From positions 1,116,001 to 1,180,000 of the forward strand of contig NZ_MPZV01000001.1 in assembly GCF_002020355.1 (NCBI RefSeq): a stretch of 64,000 bases of DNA, given 5' to 3'. Every line of letters starts with the position of its first letter. Positions within the stretch are counted from its first letter, which is position 1. Both the position numbers and the translations under genes were made by a program. The notes beneath the pieces are model-generated. The model ran no database searches. It was not told where the DNA came from and saw only the letters and a program-made list of their open reading frames with translations. The DNA is from Thioclava sediminum (lineage in GTDB: Bacteria > Pseudomonadota > Alphaproteobacteria > Rhodobacterales > Rhodobacteraceae). Shown one piece after another: positions 34,845 through 43,356 of the stretch.

Positions 34845-35651
34845 TCACACTCGACGCCCCTTCGGATACAGTCGGACCCGAGGCTTCTTACCTTCGACAG
34901 CGCCACCCATGTTCTGCATCGGATATCCGATCGAAACATTCACGACCCGCGTCTTCCCGACAAGGAGCTCAGTTCGGTGATGCGTATGCCCGAAATACCA
35001 CTCGGCTGGCTGATATTCGTGAATGAGATCCGTCAGGTCACTCGCATAACACCAGCTGAGCTTCTGTCCTCCTGGGAGAACATCAAAGGTCGGCGCGTGA
35101 TGGGTAACCACCGCGGTTTCCCCATCAAAACCCTCGGCCAGCTTTGAGCGCAGCCATGAGAGATGCTCGCGGTGTTTCGCGATCGTATCCGCCGACCGAG
35201 CCTTTCTGTATGCGGCTGACGCCACGCGAATGTAGCGGTAATCGTTCATCTTCGCCCGGGCATCATGATCCCGACTCTCGAGAGTTCCAGGTCCCTTTTG
35301 GAAGTCCGTCCAGAGCGTGCAGCAAAGGTATCGCTTGCTCCCTAGGATGATCTCTCGCTTCTGCGCGAAGTTTGCCCCAGCGTCGCGCGCGATCTGCTCG
35401 AGCCGGTCATCACCGTCAAGCGCGTGATGATAATAGTCGTGGTTTCCAGGCACGACATACACGCGCTCGAGATCGACCTGCTGCCCGATCCTCTCGAACG
35501 CCTGCTTCCATCTGACCTTCGGCTTGTTCGTGAGATCCCCGGCGACAATCATCAGGTCCACTTTGCGGAAATCGAGATCCGCAAGCGCATCTCGACCGGC
35601 TTCTGACCACATATCCAAGTGAAGATCCGCCACGATCAGAGCTTTCGTCAT
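34845..35651 (-). CDS. Metallophosphoesterase paired with an AAA ATPase
   Basis: Two-metal phosphoesterase of 268 residues with the full set of ligands: ADLHLD near 7, GDLTN near 37, GNHDYYHH near 68, THHAP near 180 and GHTHHRTE near 222. The ATG at 35651 begins MTKALIVADLH. It follows the Lon-like AAA ATPase gene by 38 bases on the same strand, so both are probably one transcript. Could act on nucleotides, nucleic acid or a protein phosphate; sequence does not decide. Confidence 0.88.
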   Translation of the reverse strand: MTKALIVADLHLDMWSEAGRDALADLDFRKVDLMIVAGDLTNKPKVRWKQAFERIGQQVDLERVYVVPGNHDYYHHALDGDDRLEQIARDAGANFAQKREIILGSKRYLCCTLWTDFQKGPGTLESRDHDARAKMNDYRYIRVASAAYRKARSADTIAKHREHLSWLRSKLAEGFDGETAVVTHHAPTFDVLPGGQKLSWCYASDLTDLIHEYQPAEWYFGHTHHRTELLVGKTRVVNVSIGYPMQNMGGAVEGKKPRVRLYPKGRRV

Positions 35652-35689
35652 TCTTTCCGCTCCTCGCTTCCCGATGAAATTGGCGGCAA

Positions 35690-36796
35690 TCACATCAACA
35701 TGTCGCGTCTGGTTGCGCGCAGAGTTTTCGCAAGACGCCCGATCTGCCGCAGGCTCGGAGGACGCCCGGCATCGCACATCTCCTCGATGAATGCGCCCAC
35801 GCGTTCCAGCTCTCCCGGCTCGGCATCGTCTCCGGCCGCACGGTTGAAGAACGCCACGAGGTGCTCAGGCTTGCTCACATCGACACGAAACACCTGACAC
35901 CGGTCGAGAAGCGGCGCGGGAATCTGGTGCTCGTAATTAGCGGTCAGGATCCAGTTCACATGGCTAAGGTCGAAGCGCGTGCGCAAGAACGGGCAGACGA
36001 AGTGCTCTGCGCTCGACCGCTCAAGGACCTGTAGCAGCGATGTTGTCAGAGACGTTGCCGACCTGTCTGCAGAGTGCATGGCGCCGCCCGCCTTGCAGAC
36101 CTCGTCTACAACGATCACCGGGTTCGCAACCGCGGTTTCCGAGATCAACTCGACCGGGACTCCTGACCTGGCAGAGGACCAGCCATGTTCAACGCCTGCG
36201 ATCCGGAACCCGGCACCCCCGGCCCCCACGTCGATGATTGCGCGCGGCGTGCGCGCAAATTCAGCAACAAGCCGCGCGAAATGGGTCTTCCCGCATCCTG
36301 GCGATCCGACGAGGATCATCGGGTCGAAGCGCAACCCGACGCCTCCAGCCACAATATGCGCGAGCCCCTGGTTCATGATCGAGGTCGACACCTCTGCAAG
36401 CCAAGGCGCCTGCGCATGCAACACCGCCGCGAGATCATAAACGGACTCCGCGGCTTCCGGCCCCGCAAGTCTAGCGCCAAGCGTATAAAGGTGATGCATC
36501 CGTTTGACGGACGTGTCGCTGATATTCTTGTCGACCTCGAAAGTGCTCCTGAATTTCTGATCGACAAGTCGCTCTACAGCGCGAAAAATCCGATGATTTT
36601 CACGCTTATTTCGCTCACGCCACTCTTTCGACGGACCGTCGAAAATGTCACCGCAATCATCTCGAGACTCGTCGCTCGGGAACATGCGACCCCACCGCTT
36701 TACGAAAGCGGTATTTGTTTTGCCCGTGACCGTCGACCGGGCCAGGCTTGCTGAAAGGGGCTTTTTATGGAGAACTTGAACGCGCTTCTGCGTCAT
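35690..36796 (-). CDS. Lon-like AAA+ ATPase without a protease domain
   Basis: AAA+ protein of 368 residues. An N-terminal helical region (about 1-130) precedes an ATPase core with Walker A GSPGCGKTHF near 167, Walker B NPVIVVDEVCKA near 223, sensor-1 WILTANY near 284, a likely arginine finger in LLDRCQVFR near 299 and sensor-2 LRQIGRLAKTLRATRR at the end. The core resembles bacterial Lon, but there is no serine-lysine protease domain. Start uncertain: ATG 36796, ATG 36808 or GTG 36841. Stands just upstream of the phosphoesterase gene. Confidence 0.83.
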   Translation of the reverse strand: MTQKRVQVLHKKPLSASLARSTVTGKTNTAFVKRWGRMFPSDESRDDCGDIFDGPSKEWRERNKRENHRIFRAVERLVDQKFRSTFEVDKNISDTSVKRMHHLYTLGARLAGPEAAESVYDLAAVLHAQAPWLAEVSTSIMNQGLAHIVAGGVGLRFDPMILVGSPGCGKTHFARLVAEFARTPRAIIDVGAGGAGFRIAGVEHGWSSARSGVPVELISETAVANPVIVVDEVCKAGGAMHSADRSATSLTTSLLQVLERSSAEHFVCPFLRTRFDLSHVNWILTANYEHQIPAPLLDRCQVFRVDVSKPEHLVAFFNRAAGDDAEPGELERVGAFIEEMCDAGRPPSLRQIGRLAKTLRATRRDMLM

Positions 36797-37185
36797 GGCG
36801 ACCACCATCGCTTGAAAATGACCTGATTGAAATCTCGACACCGATAGGCACCCGGTTACGGGCGCAGCTCACGATATCGAGCAGGTAATCTCCAACGTGG
36901 TGGTTTTCGTGTTCATGGTGAGACGGTAGTCCGGGATAGGGGGAATGCGTCAAGCGCGCCACATCCGGAGAGGTCAAACCTGTCGGGGATGGGGCTCGGA
37001 TAGCGAACGATAAGGGGGGCGTGGAGGCATTTTGCGCATTTCTCAAAGCAAATCGCTCCAGCCCCCTGCCGAAACTGCGAGCGATCGACGGTCTGGATGA
37101 GACGATCCCATCCAGCAGACATGCGGGGTGAACCTCTCGAGACCCCTTGTCATGAACGAAGCACTGCCACGAACATAGAAGCCCC
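36797..37185. other. Intergenic gap upstream of the AAA ATPase gene
   Basis: 389 bases between the AAA gene and the stop of asmA on the same strand. Lower GC than the flanks. The only small frame worth noting is a 15-codon one on the minus strand at 36869-36916, which would be a leader peptide if translated; it has no good ribosome site. No gene is called. Confidence 0.45.
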
Positions 37186-39162
37186 CTACTTGAAGAGCTT
37201 CAGCAGACCTTTCGCGGCCTCCTCCTTGAGCTTCTGCTTTGCGGCATCCTCGGTGCTCTGGCCCTCCTGCGGCGTGATCCCGAGCTTCTTGGCGATCTCG
37301 GCCTCCGCTTTCGCCTTCAGGTCTTGCTTCGCGGCATCGACCTTGTCGCCCGAGAGCGCCTTCATATCGAGGCCGAATTTCGGCTTCGCCCAGGGCCCCG
37401 TGATCGAGAGCGGCACCTTCACCCCACCCGTGCCATCGGCCTTGCTGAGCGCGGTCGGCGTGACGGTGTAATCGAGGCTCTGCGCCCCGATGTCGACCCG
37501 CCCCTTGCCCGCAGCACTCAGAAGCGGTGCTTTCAGCGCAAGGTCGTCATTCGACAGCACCCCTTTGGCGATGGTGAAGCTCGCGGTGATCTGATCGAAA
37601 ATCGTCTTCGCCCCCTCACCCACGTAGTTCAGATCGAGCGTGCGCAGCATCCCCACCAGATCGAGCCCCTCCAGCGCCCCCTTGCCGAAGGCGACATTGC
37701 CCGAGCCCGAAAGCGAGCGCGCCAGCGCGGCCTCGCTGTTGCCCGAGGCCAGGAGCTTCACCGCCAGATCCGCCTTCGCATCGAGACGCGTGTAATCAGC
37801 CAGATCGCTCAGAAGCGGCTGCATCGAGACGCCCTTTGCCACCAGATCGGCCGACGCCGAGAACCCGCTGCGCGCATTGGCCACCACCTGCCCGGTGACG
37901 CTGCCGCCATAGGCCGAGACCTGACGCAGATCCGCAACCGCCCGGCCGTTGTCGATCGTGATCTGCGCTTTGGTCGGGCCCAGCTTGGCAGTGCCGAAAT
38001 CGATGGAACTCGCATCGAGGGCGATCTTTCCATCCAGCGCTCTCAGGCCCGAGGCGTCGATGGGCGTGGTCGACCAGCCACTGGCACCAGAGCCTGAGCC
38101 GGAGGAGGACCCGCCTGCGCCAGCCTTGCCCGACGCCCCGGTCAGCGCCGAGAGATCAAGCGCGCCCGCGTCGATCTGGGCATCGATCCGCGGCTTGCCT
38201 TTCGCGAAGGACAGATCGCCCGCCACGCTCAGCGCATTGCCGTCGAGCGTGAGTTTGCCACCGCGCAGTTGCATCGCGCCATCCGCGCCCAGTGTCACAT
38301 CGCCCTTCGCGGTAATCGTGTCACTCCCCAGCCCCTTCGGCAGATCTCGCGCGGTCTGTCCGAAGATCGCAGCCAGCGCGGTTGGATCCTTGACGCTTGC
38401 GGTGAGCGCCCCTTTTGCCGCCAAGGGTGCCGTCCCAAACGTGCCTTTGAAGCCGATCGACGACGCGTCGAGGGTCAGCGCAAGATCGGTGGGGGCCGGA
38501 TCGCCCGCAAGGAAGGACGCGAAACTTTCGAGCGTGCCATTGACCTTCAGCGCCTTGCCCTCGACCTGCCCTGTCAGGTCAAGGCGCGCTGGACCGTCGA
38601 AGGACGGAAGCGCGAGGCTCGCATCGAGGTGGCTGAGCGCAAGGCGCTGGCCACTCGCATGATCGATCCACCTCACCGATCCGTCGCTGATCTCCGCCTT
38701 GTCGAGACTGAAAGCCGTCATCCCGCCGCCCTCGCCCGGGCCCGGGCGCGCGGTCTGGGTGCTGGTGGCCGCGTCCGGTGGCGTGACCTCCCAGTTCCCG
38801 GTCCCGTCCTTGCGCCGCTCGAGAAGGATGTTCGGCGAGAGCACGTCGACCTTGGAGACGCGAACCTCACCGCCGATCAGCGCGCTTGGATCGACACCGA
38901 TCTGGAGCCCCTTGGCCGAGAGCATCGGCCCGTCCTTGGACCAATCCGCATTCGCGATCTCGACCGGCCCCGTGCGCACGCCAAGCTGTGGCCAGATCGT
39001 CGCATGGACCGACCCGCTCAGCGTCATCTTGCGCCCGGTTGCGGCCTCGAACCGTGCCTCCGCGATCTGGGCGATCTTCTTCGACGGGATCAGCAGGAGC
39101 GCCCCCCCGAGGCTCAGGGCGATCAGAACGACGAGAGCGAGAGCGCGAAAGAGCCAGCGCAT
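37186..39162 (-). CDS. asmA: AsmA family protein
   Basis: Large periplasmic protein of 658 residues anchored by one N-terminal helix (about 4-26, LFRALALVVLIALSLGGALL). The AsmA N-terminal domain follows (AEARFEAATGRKMTLSG near 37; IANADWSKDGPMLSAK near 69), then a Gly/Ser linker near 365 and the AsmA C-terminal domain (ALARSLSGSGNVAFGKGAL near 497; DYTVTPTALSK near 580). AsmA-like proteins form bridge-like lipid carriers between the membranes. Single gene with its own flanking gaps. Confidence 0.92.
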   Translation of the reverse strand: MRWLFRALALVVLIALSLGGALLLIPSKKIAQIAEARFEAATGRKMTLSGSVHATIWPQLGVRTGPVEIANADWSKDGPMLSAKGLQIGVDPSALIGGEVRVSKVDVLSPNILLERRKDGTGNWEVTPPDAATSTQTARPGPGEGGGMTAFSLDKAEISDGSVRWIDHASGQRLALSHLDASLALPSFDGPARLDLTGQVEGKALKVNGTLESFASFLAGDPAPTDLALTLDASSIGFKGTFGTAPLAAKGALTASVKDPTALAAIFGQTARDLPKGLGSDTITAKGDVTLGADGAMQLRGGKLTLDGNALSVAGDLSFAKGKPRIDAQIDAGALDLSALTGASGKAGAGGSSSGSGSGASGWSTTPIDASGLRALDGKIALDASSIDFGTAKLGPTKAQITIDNGRAVADLRQVSAYGGSVTGQVVANARSGFSASADLVAKGVSMQPLLSDLADYTRLDAKADLAVKLLASGNSEAALARSLSGSGNVAFGKGALEGLDLVGMLRTLDLNYVGEGAKTIFDQITASFTIAKGVLSNDDLALKAPLLSAAGKGRVDIGAQSLDYTVTPTALSKADGTGGVKVPLSITGPWAKPKFGLDMKALSGDKVDAAKQDLKAKAEAEIAKKLGITPQEGQSTEDAAKQKLKEEAAKGLLKLFK

Positions 39163-39600
39163 GGGGCCTCCGGAGGTTATGTGTTGGCTCTCAAGCTACG
39201 CGCCCGTCTGAAGGCCTTTCAAGTCGGAACAGCTGCGCCGCGGACAACGTGATCGAGTTGCCTCCTGCTCCGCCCCCTACTTGTCGCGCCGGATCATATC
39301 GCGGGTGTGTTCGCCGACGTTCGCACAGGAGCCGCCAACATCGACATCGGCCGAGCCAAAATCACCGAGAGGGCCACCAAGCCGGACGGCCCGCGTGGTC
39401 GGTCGGGATATCGCACCGCAGCTCTCACTTCTCGTGCATTCAAATTTTCAAAGGCAATCGCAAAACGATTGCAGCTTGGCGCGACCTTGTTGGAGTTAGA
39501 AGTAAAAAGCTCCGCATCGGCACACCATTCTCTAAGATCAATTTCTATTCCGGTCTGAAGCGCAGTCTGTGCTATCGTCCCTTCTGGGAGGCGACGCGCC
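39163..39600. other. Divergent intergenic gap
   Basis: 438 bases between asmA and the AcoR-like gene. Part of it (about 39290-39420) has coding-like third-base composition in several frames, yet no frame has a start, a ribosome site or a family match, so it may be gene debris. The part nearest the AcoR-like gene is AT-richer and holds an inverted repeat listed separately. Confidence 0.4.
39454..39472. promoter_or_regulatory. Inverted repeat upstream of the AcoR-like gene
   Basis: Perfect 7-base arms GCAATCG and CGATTGC with a CAAAA spacer, about 130 bases before the AcoR-like start. Position fits an operator or transcription-start structure. It is not the same sequence as the palindrome at 41366-41381. 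Confidence 0.4.
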
Positions 39601-41352
39601 ATGAGAGATGCAGGGCATGTCGAGGAGATCGGACGGGTGCTGGACGGCAGCCAGACCGGGCGAGACAGTTTCGTTTCGGCCTCGTGGCGGCGTTGTGTCG
39701 AGCTTTACGGCATGGATCCGACGCGCTCCGACCCGGCCTATATCGTGACCGAGGCAGAGCTGCGCGATCACCGCAAGCAGGCGGAATGGATGATCGCGGC
39801 GGCGCGTTCCGGGTTGCAGTCGCTTTTCCGGCAGGTGGCAGGACAAAATTACGTCTTGCTGCTCACCGACGCCAAAGGGGTCTGTGTCGATTTCTTCGGC
39901 GACGATCTCTTCACCGAAGACCTGCGCAGCGCGGGGCTCTATCTAGGATCGAACTGGTCCGAGGACCTGGCCGGAACCTGTGGTGTCGGGGCTTGCATCG
40001 TGACGCAAGAGCCTGTGACCGTGCATCAGGACGATCATTTCGGAAACGCCCATACTGTTTTGTCCTGCACCGCCGCGCCGATCTTCGACAGTCTCGGACA
40101 ACTGGCAGCGGTGCTCGACATTTCGCTTTTGCGCTCGCCCACGCCCAAGAGCAGCCAGAACCTCGCGATGAATCTCGTGACGTCAGCGGCACGACGGGTC
40201 GAGATGGCCAACCTGATGGCCGAGAGCCCGCGCGACTGGGTGCTGCGCCTGTCCTCCAGCCCGGAATTCCTCGATGTCGATCCCGAAGCGGCGGTGCGGC
40301 TCGATGGCTCCGGTCGCGTGCTGGGCTATACCCGCGCCGCGCGGCGATTGTTTCCCGAAGGCGCCCCGATCCTCGGGCGCGGGATCGATGAGGTGCTCAG
40401 CATCGACGTCGATGACCTGCCCGACCTGATGCGTGACCGCCCGACCGAGGAGCGGGTGATCGAGATGCGCGATGGCGGGGCGTTGTTTGGCCATGCGATC
40501 GCACCCAAAGCGCCACGTCACCCTCATCAGGGAATGCGTCGTGGCGGGCCGCTCGCGGGGCTGACCGGGGGCGATCCGGAGATGAACCGTTTGATCGGAC
40601 AGGCTGAGCGGCTGGCCCCGGGCAATGTGCCCCTGTTGATCTGTGGTGAGACCGGCACCGGAAAGACGAAACTCGCCCGTGCGATCCACATGAGCAGCAA
40701 GGCGCAAGGGTTCATCAGCCTCGAATGCGCGGGGCTCGACCCGCAGACGCTGATGCAAAACTGCGCCGAGGCGATCGGGCCGACGACACTCCTGCTGCGC
40801 CGGATCGAAGAGATCGCTCCGGAGACGGCGATCGCGCTCGGCGGGCTACTCGACCGGCGCCCCGAATTGCGCACGCTGGCGACGAGTTGCTTTGAGCCCA
40901 GCCAGATCGCGCTGCCGCGTCCGCTTTTCCATCGGCTCGCGGGGTGCGCGCTCAGCGTCCCGCCCCTGCGGATGCGGCGTGATCTCGATTGGCTGATGTC
41001 GCGTCATCTGCGCCGCCACGCGGGCGACGCGGTCCGGCTGTCGCCCTCGGCACGGGCCGAATTGCTGGGACGTAGCTGGCCCGGCAATATCCGCGAGCTC
41101 GAACAGGTTCTCGACGTGGCGGCGGCGCTCTGTGTCGGCTCGGTGATCGACCTCCTCGATCTGCCCAGCCCCGTCGAAATCACTCCACATATCGAAAAGG
41201 CCCTGCCTGCACCGAGCGACCCTTGGGACATGCTCGAGGAGATTCTGGACGCCTGCGAGTGGAACATGGCGCGCGCCGCCCGGCGGCTCGGGGTCAACCG
41301 CTCGACTATCCTGCGCCGGATTCGCAAGGCCGGGTTGCGTCCGCCCGAGTGA
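39601..41352 (+). CDS. AcoR-like transcriptional activator with a degenerate sigma-54 AAA domain
   Basis: Regulator of 583 residues: GAF-type sensor domain (about 60-200), an AAA domain (about 320-500) and a Fis-type helix-turn-helix (about 540-580, ACEWNMARAARRLGVNRSTI). Walker A GETGTGKT is intact at 349-356. The GAFTGA loop that contacts sigma-54 is absent, and the Walker B acidic pair is replaced by Arg-Arg at residues 400-401 (TLLLRRIEEI). So it probably works without sigma-54 and may not hydrolyse ATP (inference). The following monooxygenase and butanediol-type dehydrogenase genes are likely targets. Confidence 0.9.
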   Translation: MRDAGHVEEIGRVLDGSQTGRDSFVSASWRRCVELYGMDPTRSDPAYIVTEAELRDHRKQAEWMIAAARSGLQSLFRQVAGQNYVLLLTDAKGVCVDFFGDDLFTEDLRSAGLYLGSNWSEDLAGTCGVGACIVTQEPVTVHQDDHFGNAHTVLSCTAAPIFDSLGQLAAVLDISLLRSPTPKSSQNLAMNLVTSAARRVEMANLMAESPRDWVLRLSSSPEFLDVDPEAAVRLDGSGRVLGYTRAARRLFPEGAPILGRGIDEVLSIDVDDLPDLMRDRPTEERVIEMRDGGALFGHAIAPKAPRHPHQGMRRGGPLAGLTGGDPEMNRLIGQAERLAPGNVPLLICGETGTGKTKLARAIHMSSKAQGFISLECAGLDPQTLMQNCAEAIGPTTLLLRRIEEIAPETAIALGGLLDRRPELRTLATSCFEPSQIALPRPLFHRLAGCALSVPPLRMRRDLDWLMSRHLRRHAGDAVRLSPSARAELLGRSWPGNIRELEQVLDVAAALCVGSVIDLLDLPSPVEITPHIEKALPAPSDPWDMLEEILDACEWNMARAARRLGVNRSTILRRIRKAGLRPPE

Positions 41353-41354
41353 TA

Positions 41355-41381
41355 TGTTGCGCCCTTGTTGCGCACGCAACA
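41355..41381. promoter_or_regulatory. Candidate operator: half-site plus perfect palindrome
   Basis: TGTTGCG at 41355-41361 is followed by TGTTGCG-CA-CGCAACA at 41366-41381, a perfect 7-base dyad with 2-base spacer. It lies directly after the regulator stop and about 110 bases before the monooxygenase start. No sigma-54 GG-N10-GC promoter is visible downstream, consistent with the regulator lacking GAFTGA. Confidence 0.55.
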
Positions 41382-41493
41382 TGCCGCGCCGCAGCAGTCG
41401 CTTTTCCTCCCTTTGCACGCGTCGCGACCATGGATCGCTCAGCGATCACGCGCCGATACTCCTCCTAGAGACACGCGCAGAGGAGGAGACGCG

Positions 41494-43293
41494 ATGCTTG
41501 ATACCACCATTAACACACAGACCCAGGACATGCTGGACAGCCTGAACGCCGCGCTGGAGAGCGGCGATATCGACCGCGCGGCCGCGCTGTTTGCGACCGA
41601 CAGCTACTGGCGCGACCTCGTTGCGGTCAGCTGGAACCTGAAAACCGTGGAAGGGCCGGACGGCGTCGCCGACATGCTGAGAAACCAGCTCGAGCACACC
41701 CGCCCCGGCAAGTTCGAGATCCAGTCGGGCGAGATCCCTGCCGAGGAGGGCGGCGTGATCACCGCCTGGGTCACTTTCGAGACGAAGTCGGGCCGCGGCT
41801 GGGGCCTGATGCGGATCCGAGATGGCCGCATCTGGACGCTGCTGACCGCGCTTCAGGAGCTCAAGGGTTTCGAGGAAAACCGCGGCACGCGCCGTCCGAT
41901 GGGCGCTGAACATGGCGCGCGCAAGAACCGGACCTCGTGGAAGGAGCACCGCGAGGCGGAAGAGGCGGATCTGGGCTATGGCACGCAGCCCTATGTGCTG
42001 ATCGTCGGCGGCGGCCAAGGGGGCATCGCGCTGGGAGCGCGGCTGCGCCAGCTTGGTGTGCCTGCGATCGTTCTGGATAAGCATGACCGGCCCGGCGACC
42101 AGTGGCGGAGCCGTTACAAGTCGCTCTGCCTGCATGACCCGATCTGGTATGACCATCTGCCCTACATCAAGTTCCCCGACAATTGGCCGGTCTTCACGCC
42201 CAAGGACAAAGTCGGCGATTGGCTCGAGATGTATACCAAGGTGATGGAGATCAATTACTGGACGCGGTCCGAAGTGACCGGTGCCAGCTACGATGACGCC
42301 TCCGGAAAATGGACGGTCGAGGTCAATCGTGACGGAGAGACGGTGACACTTGAGCCGACGCAGCTTGTGCTCGCGACCGGAATGTCGGGCAAGCCGAACA
42401 TGCCGCGTTTCCCGGGCATGGAAGACTTCAAGGGCACGATCCAGCACTCGTCGCAGCATGAGGGCCCCGATCCGTGGATTGGCAAGAAAGTGGTCGTGAT
42501 CGGTTCGAACAACTCCGCGCACGACATTTGCGCGGCACTCTGGGAAGGCGATGCGGATGTCACCATGGTGCAGCGATCCTCCACCCATATCGTGCGCTCG
42601 GACTCGCTGATGGAGATCGGGCTCGGCGCGCTCTATTCGGAAGAGGCGCTCGCGAACGGGGTCACAACCGAGAAGGCGGACATGATCTTCGCCTCCCTGC
42701 CCTACAAGATCATGCACGAGTTCCAGATCCCGCTTTATGACCAGATGCGCGAGCGCGATGCGGAGTTCTACGCAGGGCTGGAAAAGGCGGGCTTCGATCT
42801 GGACTGGGGCGATGACGGCTCTGGGCTGTTCATGAAATACCTGCGCCGCGGCTCGGGCTATTACATCGACGTGGGCGCCAGCCAGCTGATCATCGATCGC
42901 GAGGTGAAGCTGGCCAAGGGTCAGGTCGACCATTTCGAGGAGGACGCTGTGGTGCTCGCCGACGGCACGCGCTTGCCCGCCGATCTGGTGGTCTTCGCAA
43001 CCGGCTACGGCTCGATGAACGGCTGGGCCGCCGATCTGATCAGCCAGGAGGTCGCCGACAAGGTTGGCAAGGTCTGGGGGCTTGGCTCGGACACCACAAA
43101 AGACCCCGGCCCGTGGGAAGGCGAGCAGCGCAATATGTGGAAGCCGACCCAACAGGAGCATCTGTGGTTCATGGGCGGCAACCTGCACCAATCGCGGCAT
43201 TACTCGCTCTATCTCGCGCTGCAACTGAAAGCGCGACTGGAGGGGCTGGAGACCCCGGTCTACGGGCTCCAGGAAGTCCACCACCTCTCCTGA
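41494..43293 (+). CDS. Flavin-containing monooxygenase with an N-terminal NTF2-like domain
   Basis: Class B-like flavoprotein of 599 residues. An NTF2/SnoaL-like domain (about 1-125) precedes the FMO core. FAD site VLIVGGGQGGIALGARL near 169, FMO signature FKGTIQHSSQH near 312 (F-x-G-x-x-x-H), NADPH site VVVIGSNNSAHDI near 332 and the late VVFATGY motif near 502. The ATG at 41494 has AGGAGGAG upstream. It probably oxidises a ketone, amine or sulfur compound, whose product is handled by the dehydrogenase encoded next. The NTF2 extension is common in fungal and bacterial homologues of unknown substrate. Confidence 0.9.
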   Translation: MLDTTINTQTQDMLDSLNAALESGDIDRAAALFATDSYWRDLVAVSWNLKTVEGPDGVADMLRNQLEHTRPGKFEIQSGEIPAEEGGVITAWVTFETKSGRGWGLMRIRDGRIWTLLTALQELKGFEENRGTRRPMGAEHGARKNRTSWKEHREAEEADLGYGTQPYVLIVGGGQGGIALGARLRQLGVPAIVLDKHDRPGDQWRSRYKSLCLHDPIWYDHLPYIKFPDNWPVFTPKDKVGDWLEMYTKVMEINYWTRSEVTGASYDDASGKWTVEVNRDGETVTLEPTQLVLATGMSGKPNMPRFPGMEDFKGTIQHSSQHEGPDPWIGKKVVVIGSNNSAHDICAALWEGDADVTMVQRSSTHIVRSDSLMEIGLGALYSEEALANGVTTEKADMIFASLPYKIMHEFQIPLYDQMRERDAEFYAGLEKAGFDLDWGDDGSGLFMKYLRRGSGYYIDVGASQLIIDREVKLAKGQVDHFEEDAVVLADGTRLPADLVVFATGYGSMNGWAADLISQEVADKVGKVWGLGSDTTKDPGPWEGEQRNMWKPTQQEHLWFMGGNLHQSRHYSLYLALQLKARLEGLETPVYGLQEVHHLS

Positions 43294-43356
43294 TCCCATC
43301 CCTCTCCCGGCCCCACACGGGCCGGGAGAACTTCCCCCATTGAACGGAGACATTCC

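Noticed and set aside
36765-37046. 93-codon minus-strand frame upstream of the AAA ATPase gene
   Set aside because: Codon use is unlike the neighbours and no motif is visible; it overlaps the ATPase gene start in another frame.
39294-39602. Possible small gene or gene fragment in the asmA/AcoR gap
   Set aside because: Third-base composition is coding-like over about 130 bases on both strands, but no frame has a start with a ribosome site or any family match.
41395-41494. Sigma-54 promoter expected downstream of an AcoR-type regulator
   Set aside because: A TTTGCAC resembling a -12 element is present near 41414, but there is no GG dinucleotide 10-11 bases upstream; the regulator also lacks the sigma-54 contact loop.
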